Source of the DNA: Lampris incognitus
Taxonomy: Eukaryota; Chordata; Actinopteri; Lampriformes; Lampridae
DNA length: 64,000 nt
Direction: 5' to 3'
NCBI RefSeq assembly: GCF_029633865.1
Contig: NC_079219.1
Coordinates: 13,737,637 to 13,801,636 of the forward strand
The stretch's first letter is position 1; each line of letters begins with the position of its first letter. A program made the position numbers and the translations under genes. The notes under the pieces are model-generated. The model did not search any database, was not told where the DNA came from, and was given only the letters and a program-made list of their open reading frames with translations. This document shows, piece by piece, positions 38,431-51,945 of this stretch.

Positions 38431-39715
38431 GCACGCACGCACTCCCCCACAGCTGTCAGCAATTATCACGCGCGCCTCTGCTGTGCAGTAAAGGAGCAGT
38501 CCGCTGTTTTATTCGGCTGGGCTGCGACACTATGGAGGGACATGTCTGAGGATGCTGGCTGACGAGTATTCATGGCGAAATGAATGACGGTCGTGCTAAC
38601 CTGTATTTCATAGAGCAATCGTGCACAGTGTGAACCCGGCAAATGAAAGCTGAAGGACAAATTATTCTTCCATGTGGGCTTCAGAAGCATATTGGCTTAA
38701 AGCAGCCTGTGTACTCATTCACTGGCCGACTTTTCAAATGAATATTTGCTTTCAGTTCATGCATCATATACATTTAATGAGACGTTTGGATAGGGACACT
38801 CGTTCATCCCAAGCAAACGGGCAGCCGTCATCAACGTGGATGTGTGGCCGCATCGAATCGAAGGAAACAGAAGGGAAGAATGAACGTTACAGAGCAACAT
38901 GCTTTGCCCTGGTCTTAAATTAGGCCACCATTAGGCTTTTAAGTCTTCTCTGCGTGTCTTAAATAAGCACGACGAACATTACTTTGGGTAAAAATTAACT
39001 TTAACTACACCCTTATTATAGATATGGCCCAGAGAGAATTAGAATATGGCTCTATTCGCAGACAGTGAGAAATTAAATCACAGTTAAAACGGATGGGTTA
39101 ATGACTGAATAGCCACCCACTGACTACCCTCTCCCTGAACGATGGCATAACCACACAGAGGTTAGCTGATCCAAGCAGCTTCTCTCCATGGCCAAGTCGG
39201 GGTCTGCTCTTTAGTATCGTGCTTAAAAAGCTTAGCCTGGATACAATATGATAGCATGTAGAGGCTGTTTAGATAATGAGCATTTGCCCCAGACTGTTTC
39301 CATTGTTGTGGCCCTGATAATCCCGCGGTACCTGCGGCTGAGCCTTAGGTTGCGGTGAATAGTTATTGCCGTGAGAGCTGCTGGACAGTGAAGATTAAGC
39401 ATTTTTCTAATTACAAATTCAGCCAAATGGGTTCAAAATTAAATATTGTAAAACCAGAGGAATAAATTAAAACCCCTACCACCTCACACACACACTTGTC
39501 TTTCTAGACTTGTGAGAACCCTCATTACTGACTACATTCATTAACCCTCATTCACTACCTTCATAGTCTAATCTTGATTCTAACTTTAAACCCAAGTCCT
39601 AATCCTAAAATAGACAGTCGAAAGAAGTGAGGACTGGCTGAAATGTGCTCAGTTTTAAGAGGTTTTTAGGCAAGGCTGAAAACTCAAATTGGTCCTCAGA
39701 AATATAGCTGAAGAA

Positions 39716-39765
<50 letters not shown>

Positions 39766-39960
39766 GCGCGCACAGAGTATAATCAACAGACACGCACGGC
39801 AGCCGTGCCCGTGCAGATTTCCTGCTAACCAAATTGCTTCACCCGGTACCAGGCAGCGCTCTCACGCATCAGTCTGCCCTCTGCTCTCCGGTGAAATCAT
39901 CTCGGCTTGTGATTGGTTGGCAGGTAAACCTGCACATTCTTGGTCAGCGCCCCCGTAGCT
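36770..39960. other. Intergenic region between the gmeb1-like gene and the next gene
   Basis: No exon recognised. It contains (GT)n at 37878-37900, (CT)n at 38398-38428, and a (CA)n/(CG)n tract at 39718-39772. The AT-balanced stretch 39200-39430 has no repeat and could be regulatory. Confidence 0.4.
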
Positions 39961-40366
39961 CGTGTTTGCCTGCGTCCGATCATCAAGGCAGCCGCTCGGC
40001 CACGCCCACCGCCAAATTTGGCAAGCTCTTGTCCAAAGTCGAAAATAACACGTTGTCGTTACCGGTAAACGCCACTTGGGGGCACCCACTCCATATCGCC
40101 TGACTTGTCCAAGCCCCGGGAAGGCAAGAGGGAAAGAGCGAGAGAGAAATTTCTCTCAGAAGTGTTTACCCTGACGTCAGTTTAGCAGGGCGAGCCGTGC
40201 TCCGTCTCCACACTCAGTAAGAATTGGGGGGAATAGATGAGCCGCCGCACTACAACTTGCGCTCCTACCGGACACCGAGGAGTCAATGTAAACGTTTTCT
40301 TCTGCTCTAAAAGTGGACTAAAAAACAACAACAACAACAACAACAACACCCAAACAAGCCAGCACG
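39960..40366 (+). promoter_or_regulatory. Putative promoter and 5' UTR of the signal-peptide gene
   Basis: Elevated CpG, purine-rich GAGAGAGAAA segment near 40140, and no upstream exon with a compatible donor. No TATA box is placed with confidence. Confidence 0.35.
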
Positions 40367-40445
40367 ATGAACACCTGCGCTTTTTTGCTGCTTTTGTTGA
40401 GATGTACCGTTCAGATCTACGCCGATGGCATCGAGGGGCCAACAG
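40367..40445 (+). CDS. Signal-peptide first exon of an unidentified gene
   Basis: ATG at 40367 has A at -3. It opens MNTCAFLLLLLRCTVQIYAD, a clear secretory signal peptide, then GIEGPT and a phase-1 donor GTAAGG at 40446. Phase-1 exits are usual for signal exons of extracellular or single-pass receptor genes. An (AAC)n tract (40322-40350) lies in the presumed 5' UTR. No later exon is found in the remaining 23.5 kb, so intron 1 must be long. A receptor tyrosine phosphatase of the PTPRU/K/M/T group would fit the layout, but the sequence does not prove it. Confidence 0.6.
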
Positions 40446-41072
40446 GTAAGGGACCCTCCTCACACATCTCGAAAACGCTGCTTTTGGAAGTTTTGCGGTT
40501 TGATTTGAACCCCGGGAGAGATGCCCGGCTCGGCTGCGGGCTCTTTGAAAGGGCAACTTTTGAGTCACTTTAGTTTGAGCCGCTTCCCCCCTGGCGTGTG
40601 TGTTTTCTGCAGCATGTGGCTGGCTGCTGGCTGGCTGCTGCTGCTGCTGTAAATCACCTGAGTTGCATAAGACAACGTCGGTCCCTCCTGTAGAAAACTA
40701 CTGATAGTTGCCCTTTATCGCCTTGAACCCAAGTATGACGAACTACCTGGCGAAGGTGCCAAATAATGTCGCCGTGTTCATTTCGGGGCGAGTTGCGTCT
40801 GGCTGTTCCTGGGAAGCTGCCGTTTCCCCCTTTTGCCAAACAACGGACGAGTCGGCTGCACATATCTCTCTTTTTTTGGCCATTGCTCGACCACATTTAA
40901 AGGGATAGGTAGTTTCAAACACGTTTAACAGTTGCAAGGCATCGTTTGCAGCTGGCGTGGCCTCACGCAACGTGGTCACCATAATGGTTAATCCCCAGCC
41001 AAGATAAGGAATCAGGAAAACTGTGGTTATAATAAAAAAAAAGGGATGTCATCCAGAAACCAAACCCAGTGC

Positions 41073-41144
<72 letters not shown>

Positions 41145-41672
41145 GCTATTGGATTACAAAATGAATGTTTGGACTCGTGGAATATTACTGGGAAAAGTTT
41201 ACATCCAAATGGGTTTTATTCTGTTGTAACATCCTACTACCAGCTGTAATCCAGAAACATGCCTCTTCCCCTCATAACGGTGACCAGGGTACCACCACTG
41301 TGTCCACAAGATAATTCTCCACCCCCCCCACACACACACACAAACACACACAATGGAGCAATGCTAGAAAATGCTGTTGATCTAATCATTAAGGATGCCA
41401 TGGTTTACTTTTTTTTTCTAGTGCCAGGCCAGTTTATGCTCTCGAAATCCAGACACGACGATGGGAAATAAGAAATAATGCATGTTGGATTTGTTTCAGA
41501 GTTCATTGTCCTTTTTTGCACATTTAAAGGGCCAACATGAAGAGCTGCACTATGATGGGCATGCCCTTGTTCGACGGAAGGATAGAAATACTGTCATTTT
41601 TCAACACCGTGCACCCACAATTGTGCCCTTTGGTGTTCCTTCTACATTTGAGTCAGTAATTTTGCAGGGTAA

Positions 41673-41707
<35 letters not shown>

Positions 41708-44700
41708 GAGACAGAGAAGGAGAAGAGTAAAATGACTAGTTCAATAGGTTATGCAGCATTACATCGTTATATCAATTTTCTATGACTATGATTCATACCT
41801 CTCATATTCAGTCCTCAATTCTTGGGTTTTATTTATTTATTTATTTGTTCTGTTGGACAGGAAAGTTCATGTTCAGGTTATTCAGAGGCAATGGCAAGCT
41901 TTCTGACTGGATGCTTCATCCTCGTTCAGTGAAGAGTCTTCCTCTGAATGAGTAGATCGCATTGATAGCAAGGGGAATTTCAAAATAATGTGATGAATAT
42001 CGTCACCGCTTCGATTTGTCGAAGGAGGAATACGGTGGGATTCGTCGAAGGATGGATTTTATGAATTTAATGTGTTGTCTTGGAGTCCGGCTCCGTATAC
42101 GTTTATCCTTGAATCAGTGCAAATCTCTTGTCTTCCTGTTTTCGGCTCTTTTGTCTGCGAGTCTCTCTCGCAGTCTCTGTCTTCGAGTCTCTTCCTGTCA
42201 CACGCATGCACACACAAATGCATACGTGCACACATGTATGCACACATTCGGATCATATTTATCACTGTCTTTTTTCCTTTAGCTTGTACGAACAGTGTAA
42301 TAAGTCAGTAGTAATGGCTGCCAGTACCCCGAGGGCTGCTACGGCCTGACATAACAATTCGAAGAAGTAATGCTGACATTTGACCGAGACTTCTCACTTC
42401 TCATTTCCCGGCTCACGTTATCAAATTAAAAACGATGTAAAAAGCAGGATTTGGGTCTCGCACTTGGATTTCTCTGTAACGGTTCTGCTTTGTTTCGTGC
42501 AACGAGGGATGCTTCATCAAGGCTCAGAGATGCAAAACTATAGTATGTGACGCGCTGCAAAAAAAAACCAAAACACAACAAACCAAAACACGACAAATTC
42601 ATGCAAGCAGAATGTGTATTGTCAGGAGGTGAGTGGAGCAGATCATTAAGAAGAATGGGCTGAGACATAAGGAGGATTAAATCACACACAGGTAATTAAA
42701 AGAGCTCAATGGAACAATGACGCCTTACTCAGGGTCCGTACGATGGCGCTGACAAAAACAGACACATTGTTGACTATTTAGTTTGCTAACTGGAGTGTTG
42801 CAAGCCTCACAGCCGGTCCCATTACCTTTTCATTAGCCAATAATAGCGGCGGTGCCGGTTTTGTGGATTTTATTCTGAGTGACTGACTGATCCTTTGGCC
42901 TGGCTCCGCTCACGCTCTCCCAATGTGTTTTCACTCGCCCAACTCATTCACAGAGACAGGAAATTAACAGTGTTGAGGTGGTCTCGGGTCGTGTTCATGT
43001 CTGTTTTGATTTAACACGTTCTCCCCCTTCATTGTGTCAGGACCGTGCCTTAACCTCGGCAGTTGATGCCATTTCACTCCGCTTTCTTCCCCACCCGCTT
43101 CATGTTTGGCCGTATCCAGCACTAATGCCCCGGTCCGCACAGTCTGCCATTTCGCTGGAAGTAGGAATTTCCATCTGGCCCCCTCATTGGCTGCCCTTGT
43201 AGTATTATTGATGGGAGGGGGGGAAAAATTACTCTATTTGTTCCCACAGCACAGAGAAAATGGGCATGAAAAACTGTTGTTTAGACCGCATTTCTATATA
43301 CATATAGCCCAGTCTCGCATTTTTTTACTTCTCTGTTCCGTCTGATGGAAATGGCACAGATAGTCACTCACCATCTGCACCCCCCCCACCCCCGCCCCCA
43401 TAAGCCTGGCATGCCATCGACTGAGCAGTATAATCTGGGCCAATTATCCCGTGTCACATATTTCATTTTACAGTTTCATCCAAGGCTAAGACACCGTATC
43501 CTTTCCCTCATTTCAGCCTTAAGTAAGATAACACTTTGGTTCGAGATGAAAAAGAAACGTGGGGGCCCAGACTGTTTAGTGACAAGATGGCGAGGAATGT
43601 GTCATACTTCAGGGAAGAGCATTTACATCATATTCAGCAGCCACGTCGGGGAGACGGAATTTTATAGGGCCAGACACGCAGACTCAGACGTCAACACAAT
43701 GACAAACGCCTGTTCCCCAAGCATACACAAATAGGTAGGTGTGGTGGAGGGTCGGTGCTCCGCAGTCCTTGGTGTTGAATTTTTTAAAACGCGTGAGCCA
43801 CGTGAAACAAATGGTAATCAATTATCTCGAGCAGCTTTTTTTTTTTTTAAAAGCAGCCCCTTTATGCCATTTGAATGCGTTCTCGGCTGCCGCTGAAAGC
43901 GTTTTGCTGTGTGGTTGATCGTACGATGCAGTATTGATGTCACGGCTCTCTATTTATGATATATGCACTTTTGCTCCCCAGCGTGCTGGCCGTAACGTGC
44001 CCCCCCTAAATAGGCAAATAGATAGTCATCAGAAAGGGCATTACCTGTACGCCTGAGCTGCATTTCTGAATTATTGTGAGTAAAAAAACCGAACCGTCAC
44101 ATTGTTGCAGGTCCAGAGACCGTTGACTGCTTGCTCGGCCACACAGAGGAGATGCTCCCCGCAGGAGTCGGGCCCCCCATCCGTGGCTATAGTGGGTGAG
44201 GAGCAGGGGGGATTCGATCGAAATTGGACATTTTCCTACTGAAAGGCTGGTTGATTTCCGTGTTTGTGGCATCCTGGGCAGTATTATGGAAATTACAGGG
44301 GGGGGGGGGGCAGAGAGAGAGGATGGGAGAGAAAAGGAAAGAAAAAAAAAAGAGAAAGAGTGAGAGGAGAGAACGGGAGAGGGATTTGGTCTGTTAAATT
44401 GTCAGGATGTTTTGCTCTCCGCTGAGATCGCAGCAGGACGTTGTTTGCTTATGGGTGCTGTCCATAACTGCCGTCCATGGTTGTGCGTGATTAAAAGGGT
44501 GTTTAGGAGAGCGGTGCTCCGCTCCACAGCCTGTCTCCTTCCACTCCTCAGTCTGATCTACAGTAATGCTGGGCTGTGTGGAGGAGAGCCAGCACCCGAT
44601 TGGCTGACACATCTCACAGGCCTGGAAAATGAAACATATCCATCTGTGTGTTTAAGGAATTTTGCTGGATGCCAAGGGCTATGATTTGTATTCCCCATCA

Positions 44701-47700
44701 CCGAGCACGTCTCTAGCCAAGGGGCTCCAATGTTTTGAGCCAGTCTCATTTTTCTGTGATGCATCATACCTCAGTTCCTCCTCGTGCCATCCTCTACGCT
44801 GCGCTGCTGCTTAAATACATGTCATTGTCATGCCTTTTCAATTCCAGGAAGCTTTTGGGCTGTTGTAATGATAGTTTCAAGCATCGTGGGGGTTACTCTT
44901 TTGTCCCTTTCACACTTCTTAACAGAATCCCCAAACACATTCTGTGTGCTTTTAGTGGTCCTATGTGCTCCACTTGAGGCCTCTTCGAGGACTGTTTGCT
45001 CTTCAGAAAGGTCACGGACAGGGTGGGAGCCATGTTTGTGAGGCAGAGGGAAGAGCAGGTTGCTGCCTCTGGTGGCCGGCTGAGTGTAGGGCAGCGCCTC
45101 TGAGCAGGATCATTTCTGCCTTGGGTGTCTTCTACCATTCAGCCTACCGTCTCTTTGTGCCTTTGCCCCCTCACAGCGAAAGCCCACCGGCTGATATTTG
45201 TGGGCTAACAAAAGGCTGTGAAAGGAACCACTCCAAGGCAGAACAAGGCTGACAGGGGTGATAATTATATGTGACACTTATTATCCTGGCAAGGTCTCTT
45301 TCATTGTAACAGAATTATTAAGGGGTCAGGACTCAAGACTACTTTTTACGACCAGCAAATGGGGGACCAAAAATCTAATTTGCTCCTTTTGGAAACGAGT
45401 TGATGACTGTAGAGCGGTAGCTAGAAAGACACTCGAGAATTAGTAAAGCAAGACATAAGCTATGAATGAATATTTGGCCAGTATTGCTTCAGTGGGTTTA
45501 ATGAGCGTTAAGGTGATTAGACCCTGTCAACATAGTGATGTCCAAGATTACTAATGTATTCGAGTTAATTCTTTTAACGCTTGCTTTCATAGTCTGTAAC
45601 TGAACACTCCTGCAATGTGATTTATTTTAACAGAGATTTTTTTCCTCTTTCTACTCAACTATAATAGTGTTTTTTTCTTGCAGAGGTTTGCCAAATTTGT
45701 TTTTTTAATGCACGTTCTGCTTTTGAAAGGGATACACAGAAAACTTGAACTTGCACTGTATCATGTGCTGTGAATATTTTAACATACTGATATGTGTGTG
45801 TTTACATGTGTGTGTGTGTTTTTTTGTGTGTGTACGAGTGTAATCATCAGCATCTTCCTCTATGAGTGTCTTTGCATGCAGCGTAGGGGAAGCAGAGGAA
45901 ATCAGGCATGAGCTGGCCATGCAGGAGGGTCCTATGGCTCCGAGTGATTCAGCGCTGACACTGATGTTAGCAGTTACTGGAGATGCTGGCATTATGGTTC
46001 TCCAGGGCCACTGTGACTCCGTGACTCCTTCTAGTCCGCTGGAAGTCATCCCGAGCCTTCGAGAGATTTATAGCCCGTGGCCTGCCTTAGCCTGGCCCTC
46101 CCGCACTACTCCGCTGCAACAGCCGGAGAGCCGGGGCTCTCAGCGACCCCACCCAGGTGATATTAATGTGGTATTGATCTTTCAAGCTCCAGCAAGGCCA
46201 TTTTACTTAGATTTCATCAAAGCGGCATCCAGCGTGTGACCCACCACTTTGATGTCGGGGGTTTGAATTAGCCATCCGGGCAGGACTGGCACGGCTTTAA
46301 TAAGGTCTAGCCGCTGGCTTTTGCGGATATGGAACATTGCCAGTATTGTATAGAGCAAAGTACAGATGGAGCTGTGAAAAGTAGAAATCCTCTCAAACCT
46401 CAAAGACTGAGCCCGGCGGAGTCCTTTCCATAAGAGGGCTCTATATACCACAGAAGAAAACCACGGTGTACTGCATACCGCCATGAAACACGCAGTTGAT
46501 TGACCATCCAAAATGACAGGCGTACAACAGTTATGTCGTATTATGTCACTTAAAGGGCATGTATCGCAACCGACGTAGAAATGTATATCTCGAAGTGTTG
46601 CGAGCCTGTGTTTACAGATCGCACATGAGGCAAAGGAAATTGTTTAGCTTGAACACACACAGACGCACACCCACACAGATAGGCCATATTATCTCACTGC
46701 ATAGGAAGGTGGACGTGATTTGCAGCCGATAAAGGCACTCGTTCTCCCCCAGAGGTAGCTAGCTTTAGTCTGCAGTAAGTGGGTCTGCAAGACTGATGCT
46801 GCAAGGGCTGCAGCTTATGCTTACCCAGAGGAAAGAGACTCTCGTGTGCTGTTTATATTTAGCCCACTGGCCATTGTTCAGCTCTTTACCATACGATTTT
46901 GTCAATACCAACAAATGTATAGATAGATTCCTAAGCACGCTATCCTGATGTGCTTTGTGAATTGGGGGTGGGGGTCGAGAGGTTGGCAAGCAGTGTCGAA
47001 TTTTTCCCAGTTTTTTTGTTTGGGTTGCCTGGTCTTTGTACGAGATACCTCCAGTGAAATTTGAAACTCATGTGCTCTTCAGAAAATCAAAACAGTCCAT
47101 TTAAGCCTTCCCTTCCTCCCGCCTGTGTAATGAATGTGGGTTTTAGTTGTCTTTGTGTGATGATGACTGCTCTCTTTTAGGGAAGGTGGTATATCTGGTC
47201 GGACCAGTCTCCTTTGGCAAAGGAATAGCCTCTCAGACCCTGACATGAACCGTATCATCAGTAATCTTCATCTCTGTAATGTATCTTATACTCATCACCA
47301 CATATGTTGGCTTTATTATAGGACTGGGTCTGCTGAGGACCAGGAAGGTGTAACAGAGCAGGAATAATGTGGTGGCGTTCTGCAGTTCTTTATGAGTCCC
47401 GTAAAATACTCAAACAACTATAAGAAGTGTAAACTAAACCAGTTTTATTAGTTATACGTTTTTTATTAGTTTATGGCTTTTAACCTGCATACATCTTCCT
47501 TGCAGGTCTGGAAGTTTCTGAAGTGAATACATTTGGTCTCTCCCTGCCTTGTGGCATACTAGTTTCCTATGGAGCAGAGGAGGTTTGCAGGTAATGGGCA
47601 GATAATGGCAGCTGGGATGGCCTGCTAGTATATCACTGTCACGCAACGCCACGCCCTAACCTGCTGACTGACCACGACTACGCGTGGGATGGAAGAAGCA

Positions 47701-47768
47701 CTTGATCAGAAGTTCCTCTTTTAAACCTTAACACCAATTTTGCGTGCACTTTTGTCTCAGTCCCATTC
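40446..47768 (+). other. Presumed long first intron, proximal part
   Basis: No exon recognised. Contains (CT)n at 41083-41141 and (GA)n at 41671-41720. Long repeat-free stretches (42720-43000, 44400-45250, 45860-46520) are the places where conserved enhancers would be expected in a developmental gene, but conservation cannot be judged here. Confidence 0.45.
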
Positions 47769-47776
47769 ATTGTATT

Positions 47777-48138
47777 AGGGCTGGGCCATATGGACAAAAT
47801 CAAATATCATGATATTTTTGACCGAATACCTCGATATCGATATTTTGATGATATTTGTAGAGATGATAATTGGTGCTCACACAACATATTTACACAATAA
47901 CATTTTTTTCATACACACTCATTAGTAATGTGGATATGATGTCCAAACAGGTGGAGACAGATGATAGAACAGCTAGAACAGTCTAATAAGTTCAGAAAAT
48001 TGCATCTTTTTACTGTAATTCAGCCTTTAAAACCAGGAAAAGACAACATTTATGTCATATCATGATATCCAAAATCCCAGATGATATCTAGTATTGTATC
48101 ACCATATCGATATAATGTCGATATACTGCCCAGCCCCA
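47777..48138. mobile_element. hAT-like MITE with 8-bp target duplication
   Basis: Ends AGGGCTGGGCCATATGG and the inverted ...CTGCCCAGCCCCA. Flanks ATTGTATT (47769-47776) and ATTGTAAT (48139-48146) match at 7 of 8 bases, as for hAT elements. The interior is rich in ATATCGATAT. Confidence 0.8.
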
Positions 48139-48337
48139 ATTGTAATGATTGTGAAATACATATATGCGATCCTTAGCCCATACTGGACAGCTTGTCTCTG
48201 GCCTCAGTGTCAGAATGAAATGTGAATAGAGACGGTAGGAATGCATGTCGGAAAGGTATTATGATGTGCGACACGACTGGCTTCTGTCCGTCACTTGAAA
48301 TTGTCTCGTCAAGTGATGTTAGCAAACGAAATGGGTC

Positions 48338-48751
48338 ACACTGTAGTTGAAGGGGTGTGCATAAGACTGACATGACACTCTCATAACCATGACATGACAC
48401 CTGTCATGAGCATTAAGGAATCTTTATGAATGTCTTTGACAGTTGTCATTAATTGTCATTCGGTCAGTTATGTCCTTTTTGATGCGAAGTTGACATTGTT
48501 TGAGATGTCTTTGTTGCAGCAACCCAAGTGGGACCGAGCCGCTAGATTTGACATATTTTGCACATCTGTAGCTGGAAAACAGACATCTCAAACAATATCA
48601 GCTTTGCATTAAAATGACATAGTTGACCAAATGACACTTAATGACAACAGTCATAAACATTCATAAAGACTCCTTCATGTTCATGACAGGTGTCATGTCA
48701 TGGTTATGAGAGCGTCATGTCAGTCTTATGCATACCCTTTCAAATACGGTG
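48338..48751. mobile_element. Long-armed foldback MITE
   Basis: Arms of about 190 nt are inverted copies; both contain GCATAAGACTGACATGAC, CTCATAACCATGACATGACA and TTGTTTGAGATGTCT. The unpaired centre is only about 30 nt. Not coding. Confidence 0.85.
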
Positions 48752-49129
48752 TTGCCGCAAAAAGTGTTGAGGAACTGCAACGGCTTGGGCAGCTTTGTTC
48801 TGATTAATATGTTAGTGGGAGATGGAACAAAGGCAGAGCCTATTGATTTCTCATACACAGCCTGTCACAGTCAGCTTATTGTCTTCTTCCTCTTGAAACT
48901 CTCCCCGCGCTCTTTTGTGACCTCTCATCACTTTCCTCTTCACTTTGACGTTCCTGCATTTCAGCTGTTGCTCAAGGGATGATGTGGAGTGATCCTTCAT
49001 AAAAGAATGAAAATAAATAAAGTAAAATAACAGTAAAAAAAAAAGAAAGAAAAAGAAAAAAATTATCTCGGCTGATTCATATTATGCTGTGCCTGGCTTA
49101 AGGTACAGGACATGCACAGATCAGGGATC

Positions 49130-49163
49130 TATCTATCTGTCTATCTGTCTAGCTATCTGTCTA

Positions 49164-49194
<31 letters not shown>

Positions 49195-49329
49195 GAAATG
49201 GAAGGAATGTCTGTCTCGATAACCGTTCAACCGATCGACTTCCCACTTGGTGGGTGTATTGTTTAGGACCCATGGAAGTTGAGTGTCGAGTGTGAAGTTG
49301 TTTGGATGCACCGTTGTCGAGAAAATCAC

Positions 49330-49393
<64 letters not shown>

Positions 49394-49451
49394 CACACAG
49401 ACAGACAGACAGACACACACACTCACACACACACACACATATATGTATATA

Positions 49452-49485
<34 letters not shown>

Positions 49486-49640
49486 GACAGACAGACAGCG
49501 ACGTTCATCCTGTGACGACCGGAACAGCGCCACTCTGCTATTGCAACCCACACTGTGGTCATAGGAGGGATTACACCCGAACGTGCACCCTACTAGTCTG
49601 TCTATCTGTCTGTCTGTCTGCCTGTCTGTTTGTTGTCTAA
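49130..49640. repeat. Microsatellite-bounded interspersed repeat
   Basis: A (TCTA/TCTG)n tract (49130-49196), a unique-looking core (AACCGTTCAACCGATCGACT, CACTTGGTGGGTGTATT), a compound (CA)n/(TA)n/(CAGA)n tract (49334-49498) and a second (TCTG)n tract (49595-49630). Confidence 0.7.
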
Positions 49641-51169
49641 GGTGACATTAAAGACTGCGGCCTGAAGGATGAATTTTACCTCATTTCCCAGCATATTTAC
49701 ACACTTTGAGTCAAATATTCAGTGACATTAACCAAAAGGGATGTCTCCTGACCGAGAAAATCTATGCCCTTCATTCTCAGATCAGCAATACCATACCATT
49801 TTTGTGTAGCTCAGTAACGGCTACAGTGCAAAGCCCCATAATGCTCTTAAATGGCTGTGTAATTCATGCATGTAGTTAATGCACGCCCACATGTTCATGT
49901 CCAAAGCACTGCTCATCTTCATACCAAAAGCCGAGGTATGGATGGATATAAGCGGCCTTGACAAGCTGGTACACCGACAAATGGACAGACAATGCCTTCT
50001 AGGATGCAATTCTCCTTCGTAGCACCGTGGCCCTGCAGGACCAGATATCGCTCAGCTGCCTGGCATTCCAATGAGACGTCTCGTCAAACAGTCTCAAAGA
50101 CTGTTTGTTCCTCCTCTCTCTGCCTGGCTCAGCCAAATGGCTAAAGGGAAGGGAGGAGGGAGAGGTGATTGCTCAAGGAGGGATGGGGTTTATGGGTGGA
50201 TTGAGGTGGGCGCCGTCATACCCAAGTCTCACTGTTCAACTGGGTGTGCTGAGCTTTGCCAGCTCTCTTTCATCTCCCCTTCTCCAGTAGGACAGAGGCA
50301 GCCCATGTTTGTGTGTCTCACATTAGCACAAAGCCAGAAATCGACCAGAGTCCACTGGGCATCGTTGACAAAGAGCTGAATTCAGAGGCGTAAACAGTGG
50401 ATTATGTGGGCCTTACTGTGTGTGGGTCTCTTTGTTTATGTGTGTGTATCATTTTTATCACACATGTACTTGTGTATGTGTGTTTTTTGTATGCTCATGG
50501 ATTGATGTATGTGTGTTGGTATATGCAGAGGGTGGCAGATTGTTGATTACGCCCACCTGATAATATGTTAATATTTGCTAATCTCCTTTGGCCATTTCAA
50601 ACATCTATACATCACAAACATGTGGATTATCGCCATTGTTCACTTTATATTTTTCTTCAGTGTGAAATGCTAATGTGGAAAATTAGCATACCATAGTAAC
50701 AATATGATCCCCTGATGATAGATATACGTTACATCGCTTGGAGCAAACGAGTGAAGTTAGGCCAATGAGAACAGACTCAGATGTAGGAGCCGGTCTGTCT
50801 TTAAAGACTGAGTAGTCTGACTACACTGTGTGTCAAAGACCTCAGCACAGGTCCGTTTGCTTTACTTTGGGTCAGCCAGGGTAATTAAGAATCAGCTTAG
50901 GCTGGGATTACGTCTGGAAGTAGGCTGATCACAGGGGACAGGAGAAAAGGCATTAGCCGAAGAACGGTGGTTAATATGGGTATTACTCTGCTTAGCACTG
51001 GTATCATTAGACAGTAAGACAACTGACAATGGGGCCCTGAGATCTGCCACTATCTCTTAATAGGTTGTACGGCGGATAGCTTTGTTCATGTACATTGTGC
51101 TATGCCGTCTACCGTCTTGCTATATATCTTGTTCTCTCACGCATTCAAATTTTAATAATTAGTCTCTAA

Positions 51170-51487
51170 TTAGGTCATGGTAATACTTGAAGGTAGAATG
51201 AGTAGAATTTGTTGGTTTCGGTTTGCAAGCACAACGTTCACAGTTGGCCCCGCCTCCCCCCGGCTCAATGACACCAGAAGGACACGCCCCCTGACCACAG
51301 TTGCCACAACACATCCCAGTGTACAGGCCAACTCCGTGTCGCTCTTCATCCCCATCCTATCCTTCAGTGCTCGCCAGCGGGTGAAAGCCGACCCCAGATC
51401 CGCTCTCGTTTTGGAACGAGCTTTGCCCGCTTGGTGTTTCGCCTCGCTATGTTTGGGTATTTCCGGCGCTGTGGCCGCCACAGGCAT
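51170..51487 (-). pseudogene. Probable transposon-derived ORF, first exon only
   Basis: Starts MPVAATAPEIPKH on the minus strand and has KTRADLGSAFTRWRALKDRM followed by GMKSDTELACTL. I recall this 'RxNIGxAFxRWRxL...KSDxEVAxFLL' type motif from repeated fish ORFs. A TATAAAAA box lies about 60 nt upstream of the ATG (51539-51546). After ACTLG the similarity ends, so either an intron starts there or the copy is truncated. The family assignment is from memory and uncertain. Confidence 0.5.
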
Positions 51488-51842
51488 AGCTTCCGCTTGG
51501 ACGCGTGCTTGCGATCTTGATCACCTGGTCTCTACGTTTTTATAGAGTCCCGCTGCCCAAAGGTTAACGCCCGGAAACACGGCAAAATAAGAAAATACAG
51601 GCAGACGACAGGGTCTGTGCGGATACAGACACCGCCACACACGTCTAGTGGCTCATAAGTGATGACTGAGAGGGATTATTTTTGTACTGGTCTATACATT
51701 GATTTTTTTTAGGAAAATCCTACTTGCTCTACCTTTAACTGTACATCTCCCTGAGGTGGTTTGGTGGTGTTCAAAAGTGTTTGCACCAGTGTCTTTGAAA
51801 CAAAACGTGCATGATTGTTCATCTCTCTTGTGAATACATACA

Positions 51843-51845
51843 CAT

Positions 51846-51941
<96 letters not shown>

Positions 51942-51945
51942 AGAC
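51843..51945 (+). repeat. (CA)n microsatellite
   Basis: About 45 uninterrupted dinucleotide repeats in the presumed intron, one of the longest in the window. Confidence 0.95.

Noticed and set aside
45862-46239. 125-codon open frame as a host exon
   Set aside because: No recognisable domain, no convincing acceptor or donor at its edges; could instead be conserved non-coding DNA.
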